Below are positions 1 to 8,096 of a DNA stretch of 64,000 nucleotides, piece by piece. A model generated the notes under the pieces. That model was not told where the DNA came from and did not search any database. It saw nothing but the letters and a program-made list of their open reading frames with translations. Source of the stretch: Ardenticatenaceae bacterium (GTDB lineage: Bacteria > Chloroflexota > Anaerolineae > Promineifilales > Promineifilaceae); assembly GCA_020634565.1 (NCBI GenBank), contig JACKBN010000021.1:1-64000 (forward strand). The letters are read 5' to 3'. Made by a program: the position numbers and the translations under genes. How positions within the stretch are numbered: position 1 is the first letter of the stretch; every line of letters starts with the position of its first letter.

Positions 1-945
1 GACGGCCGTTCTGTGTCCCGCGCGTCTACTCAAATTGGCAATGCCGGTAATGTACTCCAGCGGAGCACGGCGCACAATGTCTTTGCCCAGCGGCACGGGG
101 CGGCCAAAATGGCGTCCACGCAGCACCAGGCCGATAAAAATGATGGCCAGTACCAGCAGCAGCGCCCGCCCGCCTGGGGTGCGCTGGAGCCAGTTGCTAG
201 AAGTAAGTTCCCCTTCGGTTTCGGGGCGAATGCCGTGGTGCCACTCGTTGAACCAAATGCTGGTGACATCCGGCGCGGCGTTGATGAGATTCAGCACCAA
301 TTCCGCGTTGCCCTCTGTTTGCAGCCCCAGATTGCTGAATGGTTCGGCGATGGTGGTGAGGATGATACGGCCGTTTCCCTCGGCAAAAGCAATCGCGGTG
401 GGTTGGCCCGTCTGGTTGGCCAGCAGCGTCACAAAATCGTCGCGGTCAGGTCGCAAATAGTAGCGCGTTTCTGCCTGGATGGTGTTGAGGCTCGGCGCTT
501 GCAGGAACGGGGTTTGGTTAGAAACGGCCGTATCCGTCGAAGGGGCCAATGAATAATTAACATCCACTTCTCGCGCCAGCGTGATGATGTTGTTGCCACT
601 GCCGACGAGAAGCAGCGTGCCGCCATCCTCTACCCAGCCGTGCAGCAGTTCCCATTCGCCAGCGGTAAAAGCGACCGTCGGCTCTAAAACCAGGGCCAGG
701 TCGATGCCAGAGGGCACCTCAAAAGCGCTGCCTACAGAATCTGTCAGCTTGATTTTCTGCGACTCCAGGTAAAGCCACAGCGCCCGGCTACCCTGCGGCT
801 GTGTGGAAAAGGAGGCCAGCGGCGGGTCCACCAAGGCTGCTTGCGCTTGCTGAATGACGCTGATGGTGGTGAAAATGGCCAGCAGCAGGAAGAGAATTAA
901 AGCCAACCAGGCATCCCGGCTAAGGCCGCGACTCAAACGGTTCAT
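1..945 (-). CDS. DUF4350 domain protein (3' end outside window)
   Basis: The reading frame is open from an ATG at 945 to the left edge (315 codons), so the C-terminus is missing. Residues about 12-35 form a signal anchor, and a second hydrophobic segment lies near residue 270. The part between them has a hydrophobic Rossmann-like pattern (GGTLLLVG near residue 110) and the FNEWHHG motif typical of DUF4350 proteins, which resemble a glutamine-amidotransferase fold. The start overlaps the stop of the upstream DUF4129 gene as ATGA, so the two are probably translationally coupled. In other bacteria such proteins sit beside MoxR ATPase and DUF58 genes; whether that holds here lies outside the window. 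Biochemical function is unknown. Confidence 0.8.
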   Translation of the reverse strand, partial: MNRLSRGLSRDAWLALILFLLLAIFTTISVIQQAQAALVDPPLASFSTQPQGSRALWLYLESQKIKLTDSVGSAFEVPSGIDLALVLEPTVAFTAGEWELLHGWVEDGGTLLLVGSGNNIITLAREVDVNYSLAPSTDTAVSNQTPFLQAPSLNTIQAETRYYLRPDRDDFVTLLANQTGQPTAIAFAEGNGRIILTTIAEPFSNLGLQTEGNAELVLNLINAAPDVTSIWFNEWHHGIRPETEGELTSSNWLQRTPGGRALLLVLAIIFIGLVLRGRHFGRPVPLGKDIVRRAPLEYITGIANLSRRAGHRTAV

Positions 946-1919
946 CGCGTCTCCTTTTGCTGCCGGAGCGTTTCTACACGCCGGGCATACGTGTCGTATT
1001 CGCTGGCGCTGAGCGTTTGGAAGCCGTACCAGACGCGGTCGAAGACGTCGATGACCTCGCGTAAAGTGGCAGCCAGTTCAGGCCGATTGGCGACGCTGCG
1101 CAAATATTCGCGGTTGGTGAGTGAGCGATCGTAGCGCAGCAAGCCGCGCTCTTCTAGCAGCAGCAGGGCAGAGAGGTAGAGGTAGCGTACGGCCGTTCGA
1201 TAATCCCCCTCAGAAGAAAGCGTTTGGGCTTTTTGCAGGGCCGTTTCGGCCGAGAGCGGTTCACCGCCCAGCTCCTCCTCGGCGCTCATGGCGGCATCGG
1301 CTGTGAAATCGGTGATGAGGCCGCGCATGGCGTAGGCCAGCACGCCAATGACCAACACCGCTGCCAAAATAACCAGCAAGTCACTGATGGGCAAGTTGCT
1401 ACCGCTGCCTTCTGGAAACAAATTCAGGAAAAAATCTTCAATGCGCTGGCGAATATCTTGCCACAGCCTTTGAAAAAAGTTGGGTTCTTCTGGGGTGTAA
1501 TCAAATTCCGGCTGGCTCAAAATATTGTCCAGCGCCGCTTCATCTAATTGGGGCAGGCTGGGTTCTGGCCAGCCTAATCGGCTGCCATGATAGACAGTAA
1601 ACAACGTGGCCAGCGCCTCGTTGCTCACCGCCTCGTTTTCCAGCTGGCGAATAAAATAGCTGTGGTCGATGGGTTGCATACGGCCGTCTGCCAGTTCGAT
1701 TTGGGTAATGTTGCTGAGGGTGGAAACGGCCGTTTCGCGGACGGCCGTCTCGTCTTCAGCGGCGCTGTTGAGCTCGTCCCGAATCTGGGCGATGGTTTGC
1801 CAATATTCATCCAGCGGCATGGCGCCTGGCTGTGCCCAGACTATTTTTCCGCTTAGTAGCAAACTGATTACAAGCAGCCCCCAAAGAAAACGGCCGATTT
1901 TCCCCCAACGTTCCATCAA
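942..1919 (-). CDS. DUF4129 domain membrane protein
   Basis: A 325-residue protein with a signal peptide or anchor at about 8-29, an extracytoplasmic acidic region to about 175, a transmembrane helix at about 180-200 and a cytoplasmic C-terminal DUF4129 domain at about 220-300. The domain carries the recognisable LLLEERGLLRYDRSLTNREY block. DUF4129 is commonly found alone or at the C-terminus of transglutaminase-like proteins beside MoxR/DUF58 genes; its role is not established but is thought to concern envelope protein assembly. The gene overlaps both neighbours by 4 bp (ATGA) and is the fourth gene of a five-gene minus-strand chain. Confidence 0.85.
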   Translation of the reverse strand: MMERWGKIGRFLWGLLVISLLLSGKIVWAQPGAMPLDEYWQTIAQIRDELNSAAEDETAVRETAVSTLSNITQIELADGRMQPIDHSYFIRQLENEAVSNEALATLFTVYHGSRLGWPEPSLPQLDEAALDNILSQPEFDYTPEEPNFFQRLWQDIRQRIEDFFLNLFPEGSGSNLPISDLLVILAAVLVIGVLAYAMRGLITDFTADAAMSAEEELGGEPLSAETALQKAQTLSSEGDYRTAVRYLYLSALLLLEERGLLRYDRSLTNREYLRSVANRPELAATLREVIDVFDRVWYGFQTLSASEYDTYARRVETLRQQKETR

Positions 1920-2956
1920 AGCCCGCCTATTCCCAGCGAAAGCACCACAACGCCCAGCACGAGGGCAATATAAAGAACCACAAAAGCCACTGTGATCAGC
2001 GCAAAATAACCAAACTCTTCCCAGCTAGGCATTATGCTCTGGCCAAGGCCCGGGGCTGTGAGCGCCAGATTGTCGGCGTTGGCGTCATCGCTGAGCGCCA
2101 GCACCGCCAGATCGAACCCTTCGGTGCGCACGCGCATGTCGAAATAAAGCAGCGTCACGCAGGCCAACCGCAGCGGCAGGTAGATGAGGTTGAGCAGCAA
2201 AGAAATGACCTGCTGCACCAGATTGGCGGTGTTGCTGTCCAGGCCACTGCCAAAACTTCCCTGCACAATAAAGACGGAGAGCAGCGCCGGGCCAGTGACA
2301 ATTAGCTGCCCAAACAGCCCCAGCAGCAGCATAAAGCCAATAATCCACCAGAAGCGCCGCCGGGCCAGGTTCCAGGCACGTTTGATACCTTCTAGCGCGG
2401 TGCGCCGTTCCAGCACGATGACTGGCGCAATCAGCGGCAGTACGATGCCTGAAAAGAAAAAGAGAATGCCAAAGCCGGTAAACCAGCCCAGGCAAGGCAC
2501 CACCAGCCACCAGATGACAATGGCAATAATCAAAACGACACCCACAAAGGTGGCCAGAAGTAGCGTCAGGCCAGAACGGCCGATTTTGCGGTAGGCATCA
2601 AACAAGCCAATTTTGTGGCCCAAAAAGTTCTCAGCCACGGCTTTGGTCATGGCGGCGGTGGCTAGCTGCACCAGCAGCAAGGTGATGAGCCGCCCCAGCC
2701 ACACCCAGGGATTGTTACCCAGGCCCGCGCTCTCTAACGTTTGCAGCCAGATGTCCGTTACAGAGGCGGCGGGCGAGAAGTTGAGTTCTGGCGTTGGGGC
2801 TAACCAGAGGCCAATCATGTTTACGGCCGTTGCTGGAATCTGGGCGATGGCCACAATGCCCACAAAGATAAGAAAGTTATTGCGGTATAGCCGAATGGCT
2901 CTGTCTAACAGTTGAGACATGCTCATCGGCTGCAAATTGTTGGTTAAAGCGGTCAT
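1916..2956 (-). CDS. GPDPase-membrane-domain-like integral membrane protein, paralog 3
   Basis: A 346-residue polytopic protein with about six or seven hydrophobic segments. The N-terminal signature (MSQLLDRAIRLYRNNF, about 13-28) and the central block PVIVLERRTALEGIKRAW are shared with the next two genes upstream. This pattern matches membrane domains related to the glycerophosphodiester phosphodiesterase membrane region (YciC/DUF975-like); no catalytic phosphodiesterase domain is present. Compared with its two paralogs it has an additional C-terminal hydrophobic segment after about residue 310. It is coupled by ATGA overlaps on both sides. Function is unknown; a role in envelope homeostasis is inferred from the operon. 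Confidence 0.75.
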   Translation of the reverse strand: MTALTNNLQPMSMSQLLDRAIRLYRNNFLIFVGIVAIAQIPATAVNMIGLWLAPTPELNFSPAASVTDIWLQTLESAGLGNNPWVWLGRLITLLLVQLATAAMTKAVAENFLGHKIGLFDAYRKIGRSGLTLLLATFVGVVLIIAIVIWWLVVPCLGWFTGFGILFFFSGIVLPLIAPVIVLERRTALEGIKRAWNLARRRFWWIIGFMLLLGLFGQLIVTGPALLSVFIVQGSFGSGLDSNTANLVQQVISLLLNLIYLPLRLACVTLLYFDMRVRTEGFDLAVLALSDDANADNLALTAPGLGQSIMPSWEEFGYFALITVAFVVLYIALVLGVVVLSLGIGGL

Positions 2957-3858
2957 AGGCTTGTTTTACTCGTTAAATCGGAGGCGTCAACCAGGGTTGA
3001 ATCGCCAGTTTCGGCCAGCACCAGAAGGTCAAAGCCTTCAAAACGGATGCGCAGATCAAAATACATGAGTGTGATGGCAGTTAGCTCAATTGGTAAAAAC
3101 AGTGCTGAAAAAAGCAAATTCCCCGTCTGTTGAACGATACTCTGGGTCATCAAATTTGCATTGCCAGCTAAATAATTAAAAAGTGATTGTAACAAAATTG
3201 TTGGCCCGTCAATAGTCAGGGTGGAGAATAGGCCAAGAAGAATCAAATAGCCCAAAATCCAGCCCATGCGCTTTTTCGCTAATTCCCAGGCCCGTCTGGT
3301 GGCCTCGCCAGCGCTTTTCTTTTCCAGCACGACAACTGGAGTAACCAGAGAAGTCAGCACAATGCCCATCAGCATAACGGCTACCGCGCCCGCAAAACCT
3401 ACCACCTGGCCGATACAGGGAATAAAAAAGACCAAAATGAAGGGAACTGCCGTTGCCCCAATTACCAGCCCCGCCACCATCAGGGCCAAGATCAAGGTGA
3501 GCCAGGAACGGCCGATTCGCTGGAATGCAGACAGGGTAGAAACTTTGCGGCCCAGGTAATTGTCTGAAATAGCTTGAATGAGAGCCGCCGCGCCGATTTG
3601 CGTGAACAAGGTGCTCACGATGATGTGCAAGATAGCCAGCAAGCTGACAGGCCCTTCCAACACATCTGAGAATTCCGCCAGGTCAGCCGTGCTTGCCCCC
3701 TGCGTCATCAGCAGGATGAGTTGAAAAGCAAAAAGAGGCAGTTGTGTCAGGGCCACAATGCCCAGAAAGGTGCCAAAGTTTTGACGATAGAGGCGAAAGG
3801 ATCGATCAAACAGCTCCGCAATGGATAACGGCCGTAAATTCTGGGCAAAAGCGGTCAT
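2953..3858 (-). CDS. GPDPase-membrane-domain-like integral membrane protein, paralog 2
   Basis: A 301-residue membrane protein, the middle of three tandem paralogs. It shows the same N-terminal LSIAELFDRSFRLYRQNF block at about 12-29, the same VVVLEKKSAGEATRRAWELA segment in the middle and the same YFDLRIRFEGFDLLVLA block near the C-terminus. Both ends overlap neighbouring genes by ATGA. The similarity to the 3855-4787 gene is strong along the whole length, so the set arose by local duplication. No catalytic motif is visible. Confidence 0.75.
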   Translation of the reverse strand: MTAFAQNLRPLSIAELFDRSFRLYRQNFGTFLGIVALTQLPLFAFQLILLMTQGASTADLAEFSDVLEGPVSLLAILHIIVSTLFTQIGAAALIQAISDNYLGRKVSTLSAFQRIGRSWLTLILALMVAGLVIGATAVPFILVFFIPCIGQVVGFAGAVAVMLMGIVLTSLVTPVVVLEKKSAGEATRRAWELAKKRMGWILGYLILLGLFSTLTIDGPTILLQSLFNYLAGNANLMTQSIVQQTGNLLFSALFLPIELTAITLMYFDLRIRFEGFDLLVLAETGDSTLVDASDLTSKTSL

Positions 3859-4787
3859 AACAGCGATTGGTTGGGCAGGTCGGAGGCATTGTTGCTGGCT
3901 GATTCCCCTGCTTTGGCCAGCACCATGAGGTCAAACCCTTCAAAGCGAATGCGCAAATCAAAGTACATCAGCGTAATGGCGGCGATGCGAATGGGGAGGA
4001 AAACGGCCGTTAGCACCAACGTCGCTGACTGCTGCACAATGCTTTGCACCAGGATGCTTGTGCCTCCCAGCATCGTGCCCAGGGCAAAGCCCAGCACAGC
4101 CGAAGGCCCAAAAATGATGACGACGGTTAAGATGGTGAGCAAAACCAGATAGCCCAGCACCCACCAAAAGCGAAGTCTGCTTAAGGTCCAGGCCCGTTTT
4201 ACGGCCTCTAGCGCGCCGGCTCTTTCCAGAACCACTACGGGTGGCAGCAGCGATACCAGAATGCTGGCAATCGCGCCGATGAAGAAAAACCCAACCAGAG
4301 CCACTAACGCGCCCAGGCAGGGAATAAACGAAACCAAAAGGATGGGAATGGTGAGGCCAAAAATGAATAACCCTGCCACAAATGAGGCCAGAATAAGCGT
4401 GAACCAGGTGTTGCCCATGCGGCTAAAGGCATTGTCGAAGCTGACTTTGCGGCCCAAGTAGCTATCGGCCACGGCTTGGGTGAGGGCGGCCATGCCCACT
4501 TGGGTAACGATGAAAGAGACAAAGGCAATGCCAAAGCTAACCAACAGCGTTGGGCCTAGAATCTCGGTATTAAGAAAGGGATTTTGTGCGGTTGGGTCGA
4601 AAACAATATTGTTGGTCAGGTTATTCACGAGCAGGGCCGAGGCAATTTGCAAGACGGCCACCGGCAGCTGCATGATGATCGCAATTAGAATGAAGGTCAC
4701 AAAGTGCCTGCGGAAAAGGCGAAACGTTCTATCAAATAGTTCGCCAATGGATAACGGCCGTAAATCCAGCAAATTTGTCGCGTTCAT
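3855..4787 (-). CDS. GPDPase-membrane-domain-like integral membrane protein, paralog 1
   Basis: A 310-residue membrane protein and the first gene of the five-gene chain. I place the start at 4787 because GGAGG lies 7 nt upstream and the protein then begins just before the conserved LSIGELFDRTFRLFRRHF block shared with its paralogs. The open frame continues 142 codons further upstream, but that stretch is antisense to the UDG-like gene and has no family character. About six hydrophobic segments are visible, with the conserved PPVVVLERAGALEAVKRAW loop and a C-terminal DLRIRFEGFDLMVLA block. No enzymatic motif is seen. Confidence 0.78.
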   Translation of the reverse strand: MNATNLLDLRPLSIGELFDRTFRLFRRHFVTFILIAIIMQLPVAVLQIASALLVNNLTNNIVFDPTAQNPFLNTEILGPTLLVSFGIAFVSFIVTQVGMAALTQAVADSYLGRKVSFDNAFSRMGNTWFTLILASFVAGLFIFGLTIPILLVSFIPCLGALVALVGFFFIGAIASILVSLLPPVVVLERAGALEAVKRAWTLSRLRFWWVLGYLVLLTILTVVIIFGPSAVLGFALGTMLGGTSILVQSIVQQSATLVLTAVFLPIRIAAITLMYFDLRIRFEGFDLMVLAKAGESASNNASDLPNQSLL

Positions 4788-4879
4788 AACATCCTCCGTG
4801 TTTGTTGTGAGCAGAAAGTAAGGACTGGCATGGCGAAAATTATACCCGAAAGCGAACCCTCTCCACAATAAAAAATGGC

Positions 4880-5497
4880 TCACTTCAGCCGATTTAACGC
4901 TTGCTGGAACTGTTTGGCCCCGCCATGTGAGGGATGGCGAACGGCCGTATGGGCCACTTCCCATTTGGTGAGAGCTATGGCTGCTTTTTGCCCCACTGCG
5001 ACCACAGCCGTTTGAGGGAAAAGTTGGCGAAGTTGATGGAGAAACGGCCGTCCCAACACAATCTCGCTGGCTTTGGGGGTGCGATTGGATTGGGATTGGT
5101 CTGGTTGGTATGGGTGAAAGGGGAAGATGTTCCACAGCAGGGGCAGCGGCTCCCAACTGCCAATGCTGCGCCAGACGATGGTAGCGCTTGCCTCTCGCTG
5201 GATGTCTGGCCACTCGGCGGGATGCTGGAACTTCGTGTATTCAGTGGGTAGATGGGTGGCTAACGTGTGAAGATGGTGCGGACTGGTGAAGGGAATGCCG
5301 GTCAGGCGACAGCCACGATAGCCGGGCGCTTCGCCCACGAGCAGATACTTAGGCTGCTGCTGCGCCATCCAGCTGAGATAAGTTTGCAAATTATGGCGAC
5401 GTTCACTGGCAAACGGCCGTTCATCCGCATAGGGGTTGGCACAGTTGGGTGGGGGAACGGCCGTTGCCAGCCCGTGTACAAATTCAGCGATATTCAT
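4880..5497 (-). CDS. Uracil-DNA-glycosylase-superfamily protein
   Basis: A 205-residue protein with UDG-superfamily signatures: LLVGEAPGYRGCRLTGIPF (motif 1, GEAPG loop, at about 52-70) and a C-terminal VRHPSHGG (motif 2, HPS) that would insert into the DNA minor groove. An aromatic LLWNIFPFHP segment lies between them. The likely role is removal of uracil or another damaged base in base-excision repair. Exact substrate is uncertain, because the family 4/5 iron-sulfur cysteines are not evident. It lies downstream of the baeRF gene, separated by an inverted repeat at 5505-5554. Confidence 0.65.
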   Translation of the reverse strand: MNIAEFVHGLATAVPPPNCANPYADERPFASERRHNLQTYLSWMAQQQPKYLLVGEAPGYRGCRLTGIPFTSPHHLHTLATHLPTEYTKFQHPAEWPDIQREASATIVWRSIGSWEPLPLLWNIFPFHPYQPDQSQSNRTPKASEIVLGRPFLHQLRQLFPQTAVVAVGQKAAIALTKWEVAHTAVRHPSHGGAKQFQQALNRLK

Positions 5498-5504
5498 TCA
5501 GGCA

Positions 5505-5554
5505 GAAGATTGGAGACAAGCAGTTTGATTTTGAATCGCCTGTCTCCAATCTTC
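5505..5554. repeat. Inverted repeat with perfect 14-bp arms
   Basis: Arms at 5505-5518 and 5541-5554 (GAAGATTGGAGACA and its complement) enclose a 22-nt A/T-rich loop. The hairpin sits 7 bp after the stop of the minus-strand baeRF gene and just before the UDG-like gene, so it could act as an RNA hairpin or mRNA end. The words resemble the TTGGAGA/AATCTCC repeat at 61670-61738. Confidence 0.7.
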
Positions 5555-5561
5555 GTTTTAG

Positions 5562-6662
5562 CTAGAAGCGAAGCAGCGCCCCAATCTTGCCTGCATTGTC
5601 CAAATCAGGGTCATCGCGAATGACCTCAACATGGGCACCCTGACTCAGACTGAGGGTAAAGGCACTGTCAATCACATCATCTACGGCCGTTAGCTCTTTG
5701 TCGCTGAGCGGGCTTTTGGCCAGATTGGCCACCACAAAACCGGAATTGCGATCCACAAAACCAGGCATGCGGAAGCCATCGCTAATCACCAGCGTTTGCA
5801 CCCGCCGGTTACTCACCGCTTGCAGCGTATCATCCAGTCCCAAAACGGCCGCACCGCCGCCAGCATTGGCCCCGATGAGCGTTTTCACCAGTTTCTTTTC
5901 CCGTTCGGCATTGGCTTCTTGCAGCAGATCGAGGGCAGCTTTACGCACCTCGTGTTCGCTGGCGTTCATGTCCATGGCAAACGTGCCTGCCAGGCAGCTT
6001 TGCATCTGTTTGGGCAGCAAATCACGGAATTGCGCTGTGGTTTCGGCCGTGCCGCCCAAAAATAGGCGACGAATTTGCTTGTTACCAAAAAAGCTGGCGG
6101 CGCTGCTGGCGGACTCGCGCAAATTGCGGCGGGCGTTTTCTTCTTCCCGGCTGCCACCGCCGGTGCCGCCGCGCCGTCCAATGGCCGCCGAACCGCGCCC
6201 TTGCTTCAGCTTATGGATTTCCTCACCCATGTAGCCTTCGCTTTCTTGCAGTTCGCCCAGGTGGTACACGTAGAATCGGGCGCCGACCCGGTCTACCAAA
6301 ATGACGCCATAGTGCGCGTAGTAATCCAGCAGATGCCCCAGCGGTTTGAGGTAAGGCTTGTTGGTGATACGGAGGCGATTGCGGAAGGAAACGGCCGTTG
6401 GAAATGCCTCAAAATACTCTCCACCTCGGGAGCTAAAGACAACCAGCCCCGGAGATTTCCAGTCAAAACCGTGGTGGAGATAATTTTCGATCGCTGCCAC
6501 ATCATCATCAAGACCACAGGTGTCTCGGAGGAGGTTTTTGGCCTTTAGCTTAATGGTTTCAATTGGCTCCTCACCACCGTCTGTGCTCAGGTAAAGACTA
6601 AGCACCTGTTTCTCGGTAGGTTCAAAAGACAACAATTCCTGGAATTTTTCCTGGGTAATCAT
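5562..6662 (-). CDS. Bacterial eRF1-like (baeRF/Vms1-type) protein
   Basis: A 366-residue protein resembling the bacterial archaeo-eukaryotic release-factor families. It begins MITQEKFQELLSFEP, carries the VLSLYLS strand typical of these proteins, a mid-protein glycine-rich loop (RRGGTGGGSREEE, about 165-177) where eRF1 has its GGQ region, an LFLGGTAE strand (about 202-209) and a C-terminal eRF1 domain-3-like segment ending in IGALLRF. Eukaryotic Vms1/ANKZF1 relatives cleave peptidyl-tRNA on stalled ribosomes; the bacterial proteins are predicted to act similarly. No intact GGQ is visible, so catalytic activity is uncertain. The start is supported by AGGAGG just upstream. It appears monocistronic. 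Confidence 0.7.
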   Translation of the reverse strand: MITQEKFQELLSFEPTEKQVLSLYLSTDGGEEPIETIKLKAKNLLRDTCGLDDDVAAIENYLHHGFDWKSPGLVVFSSRGGEYFEAFPTAVSFRNRLRITNKPYLKPLGHLLDYYAHYGVILVDRVGARFYVYHLGELQESEGYMGEEIHKLKQGRGSAAIGRRGGTGGGSREEENARRNLRESASSAASFFGNKQIRRLFLGGTAETTAQFRDLLPKQMQSCLAGTFAMDMNASEHEVRKAALDLLQEANAEREKKLVKTLIGANAGGGAAVLGLDDTLQAVSNRRVQTLVISDGFRMPGFVDRNSGFVVANLAKSPLSDKELTAVDDVIDSAFTLSLSQGAHVEVIRDDPDLDNAGKIGALLRF

Positions 6663-6804
6663 ATGACCTCCTCTGTCTATCTAAAAAAATAAAAGTACAC
6701 ACATTTGTGATAAGGCAGTGGTTTTGTGGAATGTTAGGCTGAGAGGTGGAGCGAAAACCACTACGTTAGCAAGAAGGGAAAATTGGAGGGAAGGCCGTGT
6801 GGGG

Positions 6805-7977
6805 TTACGGCCGTTCCTCCAGCGTAAGCGGCAGCTTGATTTCTTCACCATCCCGGATGACGGTTAATTCGATCGTTTCACCAACCGTTGTTTCAAAAAC
6901 GAGATAGCTAAGCAGTTCGTCAGAATTGCGCACCGGCTGATCGTTGATTGCCGTGATGTAATCACCATCAGCCGTGAAGGAAAGCGTGAGATTGTTGCCA
7001 ATCAGGCCAGCTTTATCTGCGGGCGTGTCTTCAATGACGCCGGTCACGTAAACCCCATTGGGCGGCAAATCCAAGGCTTCTAACTGGCGCAACGTAAAGG
7101 CGTCCGAAAACATTCTGATGCCCAAATAAGGATAAGTGTATTCGCCATCAGCGATGAGAGCCGGCGCAATGTTGCGCACGGCGTTGACGGGGATCGAGAA
7201 GCCAACGCCGGAATTTTCGCCCGTGGTAGACAAAATGGCGCTGTTCACGCCAATGACTTCACCGCTCAAATTGAGCAGCGGCCCGCCAGAATTACCGGGA
7301 TTGATGGCAGCATCGGTTTGAATCACCTGGGGAATAGAAAAAGAGCCGCCCGCCACAATGCGCTGGCTGTCGATGGTCCGACCCAGACCGCTGATAACGC
7401 CAATGGACATCGAGCTTTCTTCCCCAAAGGGGTTGCCGATGGCAATGACAAACTGACCTACTTGCAAGGCGCTGGAATCGCCTAAGGGCACAGGCGTGAC
7501 CCCGCTGGGCAGTGATTCCACCTGGATGACCGCCAGATCGCTGTCAACATCGGCGCCGCTGAGAGCCGCGCGGCTGCGTTGGCCATTGGCAAACACAATT
7601 TCAAATTCGCCACCGCCAGCCACAACGTGGTTATTGGTTACAATGTGGCCCGACCCATCAATGACAAAGCCGCTTCCGGTGCCCAAGAACAGATTGTCGT
7701 CGTCATAGACAAAAATGTGAACCACGGCTGGATTTACCCGGTTGTAGATGTCGATGAACCGGTTTTCAAGATCGGAGGTGATAAGTTCTGTGGATTGGGG
7801 GGAATTGCTAATGTTGGCCAGTTCCGGTTGGGCAGAAATGGTGGCTACTGCCGCTGCCACAACTTCATCCTCGCTGACACTGTTTGCCGGCAGCATGGTT
7901 GCAGCCTGACAGCCCAGGCTCAAGAAACCAATTAGCAGAAAGATGGCAAACAGTGGATTGTGGCGAAGTTGTTTCAT
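6805..7977 (-). CDS. HtrA/DegP-type serine protease lipoprotein with PDZ domain
   Basis: A 390-residue S1C protease. The N-terminus has a lipobox (LSLGC, Cys23), so it is probably membrane-anchored on the outer face. The trypsin-like domain shows His117 (TNNHVV), Asp147 (DSDLAV) and Ser230 (GNSGGP), a complete catalytic triad. A single PDZ domain follows from about 290 to 385 (LGIRMFSDAF, DTPADKAGL). It likely degrades or holds misfolded extracytoplasmic proteins. The 142-bp gap to the baeRF gene and a 119-bp 5' region suggest an independent transcript. Gene symbol is left blank because the htrA, degP and degQ types cannot be told apart here. Confidence 0.9.
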   Translation of the reverse strand: MKQLRHNPLFAIFLLIGFLSLGCQAATMLPANSVSEDEVVAAAVATISAQPELANISNSPQSTELITSDLENRFIDIYNRVNPAVVHIFVYDDDNLFLGTGSGFVIDGSGHIVTNNHVVAGGGEFEIVFANGQRSRAALSGADVDSDLAVIQVESLPSGVTPVPLGDSSALQVGQFVIAIGNPFGEESSMSIGVISGLGRTIDSQRIVAGGSFSIPQVIQTDAAINPGNSGGPLLNLSGEVIGVNSAILSTTGENSGVGFSIPVNAVRNIAPALIADGEYTYPYLGIRMFSDAFTLRQLEALDLPPNGVYVTGVIEDTPADKAGLIGNNLTLSFTADGDYITAINDQPVRNSDELLSYLVFETTVGETIELTVIRDGEEIKLPLTLEERP

Positions 7978-8096
7978 GCAGGACTGAATCCTAAATCTCC
8001 CCAGTAAGGAATGACTTTATTTTAGGTAACCGGAGGACGATGTGTCAAGGTAACGGCCGTATTTCACGTCAAATCTTCATATGATTTCATAAAGGT

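Noticed and set aside
4788..5213. 142-codon upstream extension of the first GPDPase-membrane-like gene
   Set aside because: The extension is antisense to the UDG-like gene, has no family resemblance, and a GGAGG site supports the start at 4787.
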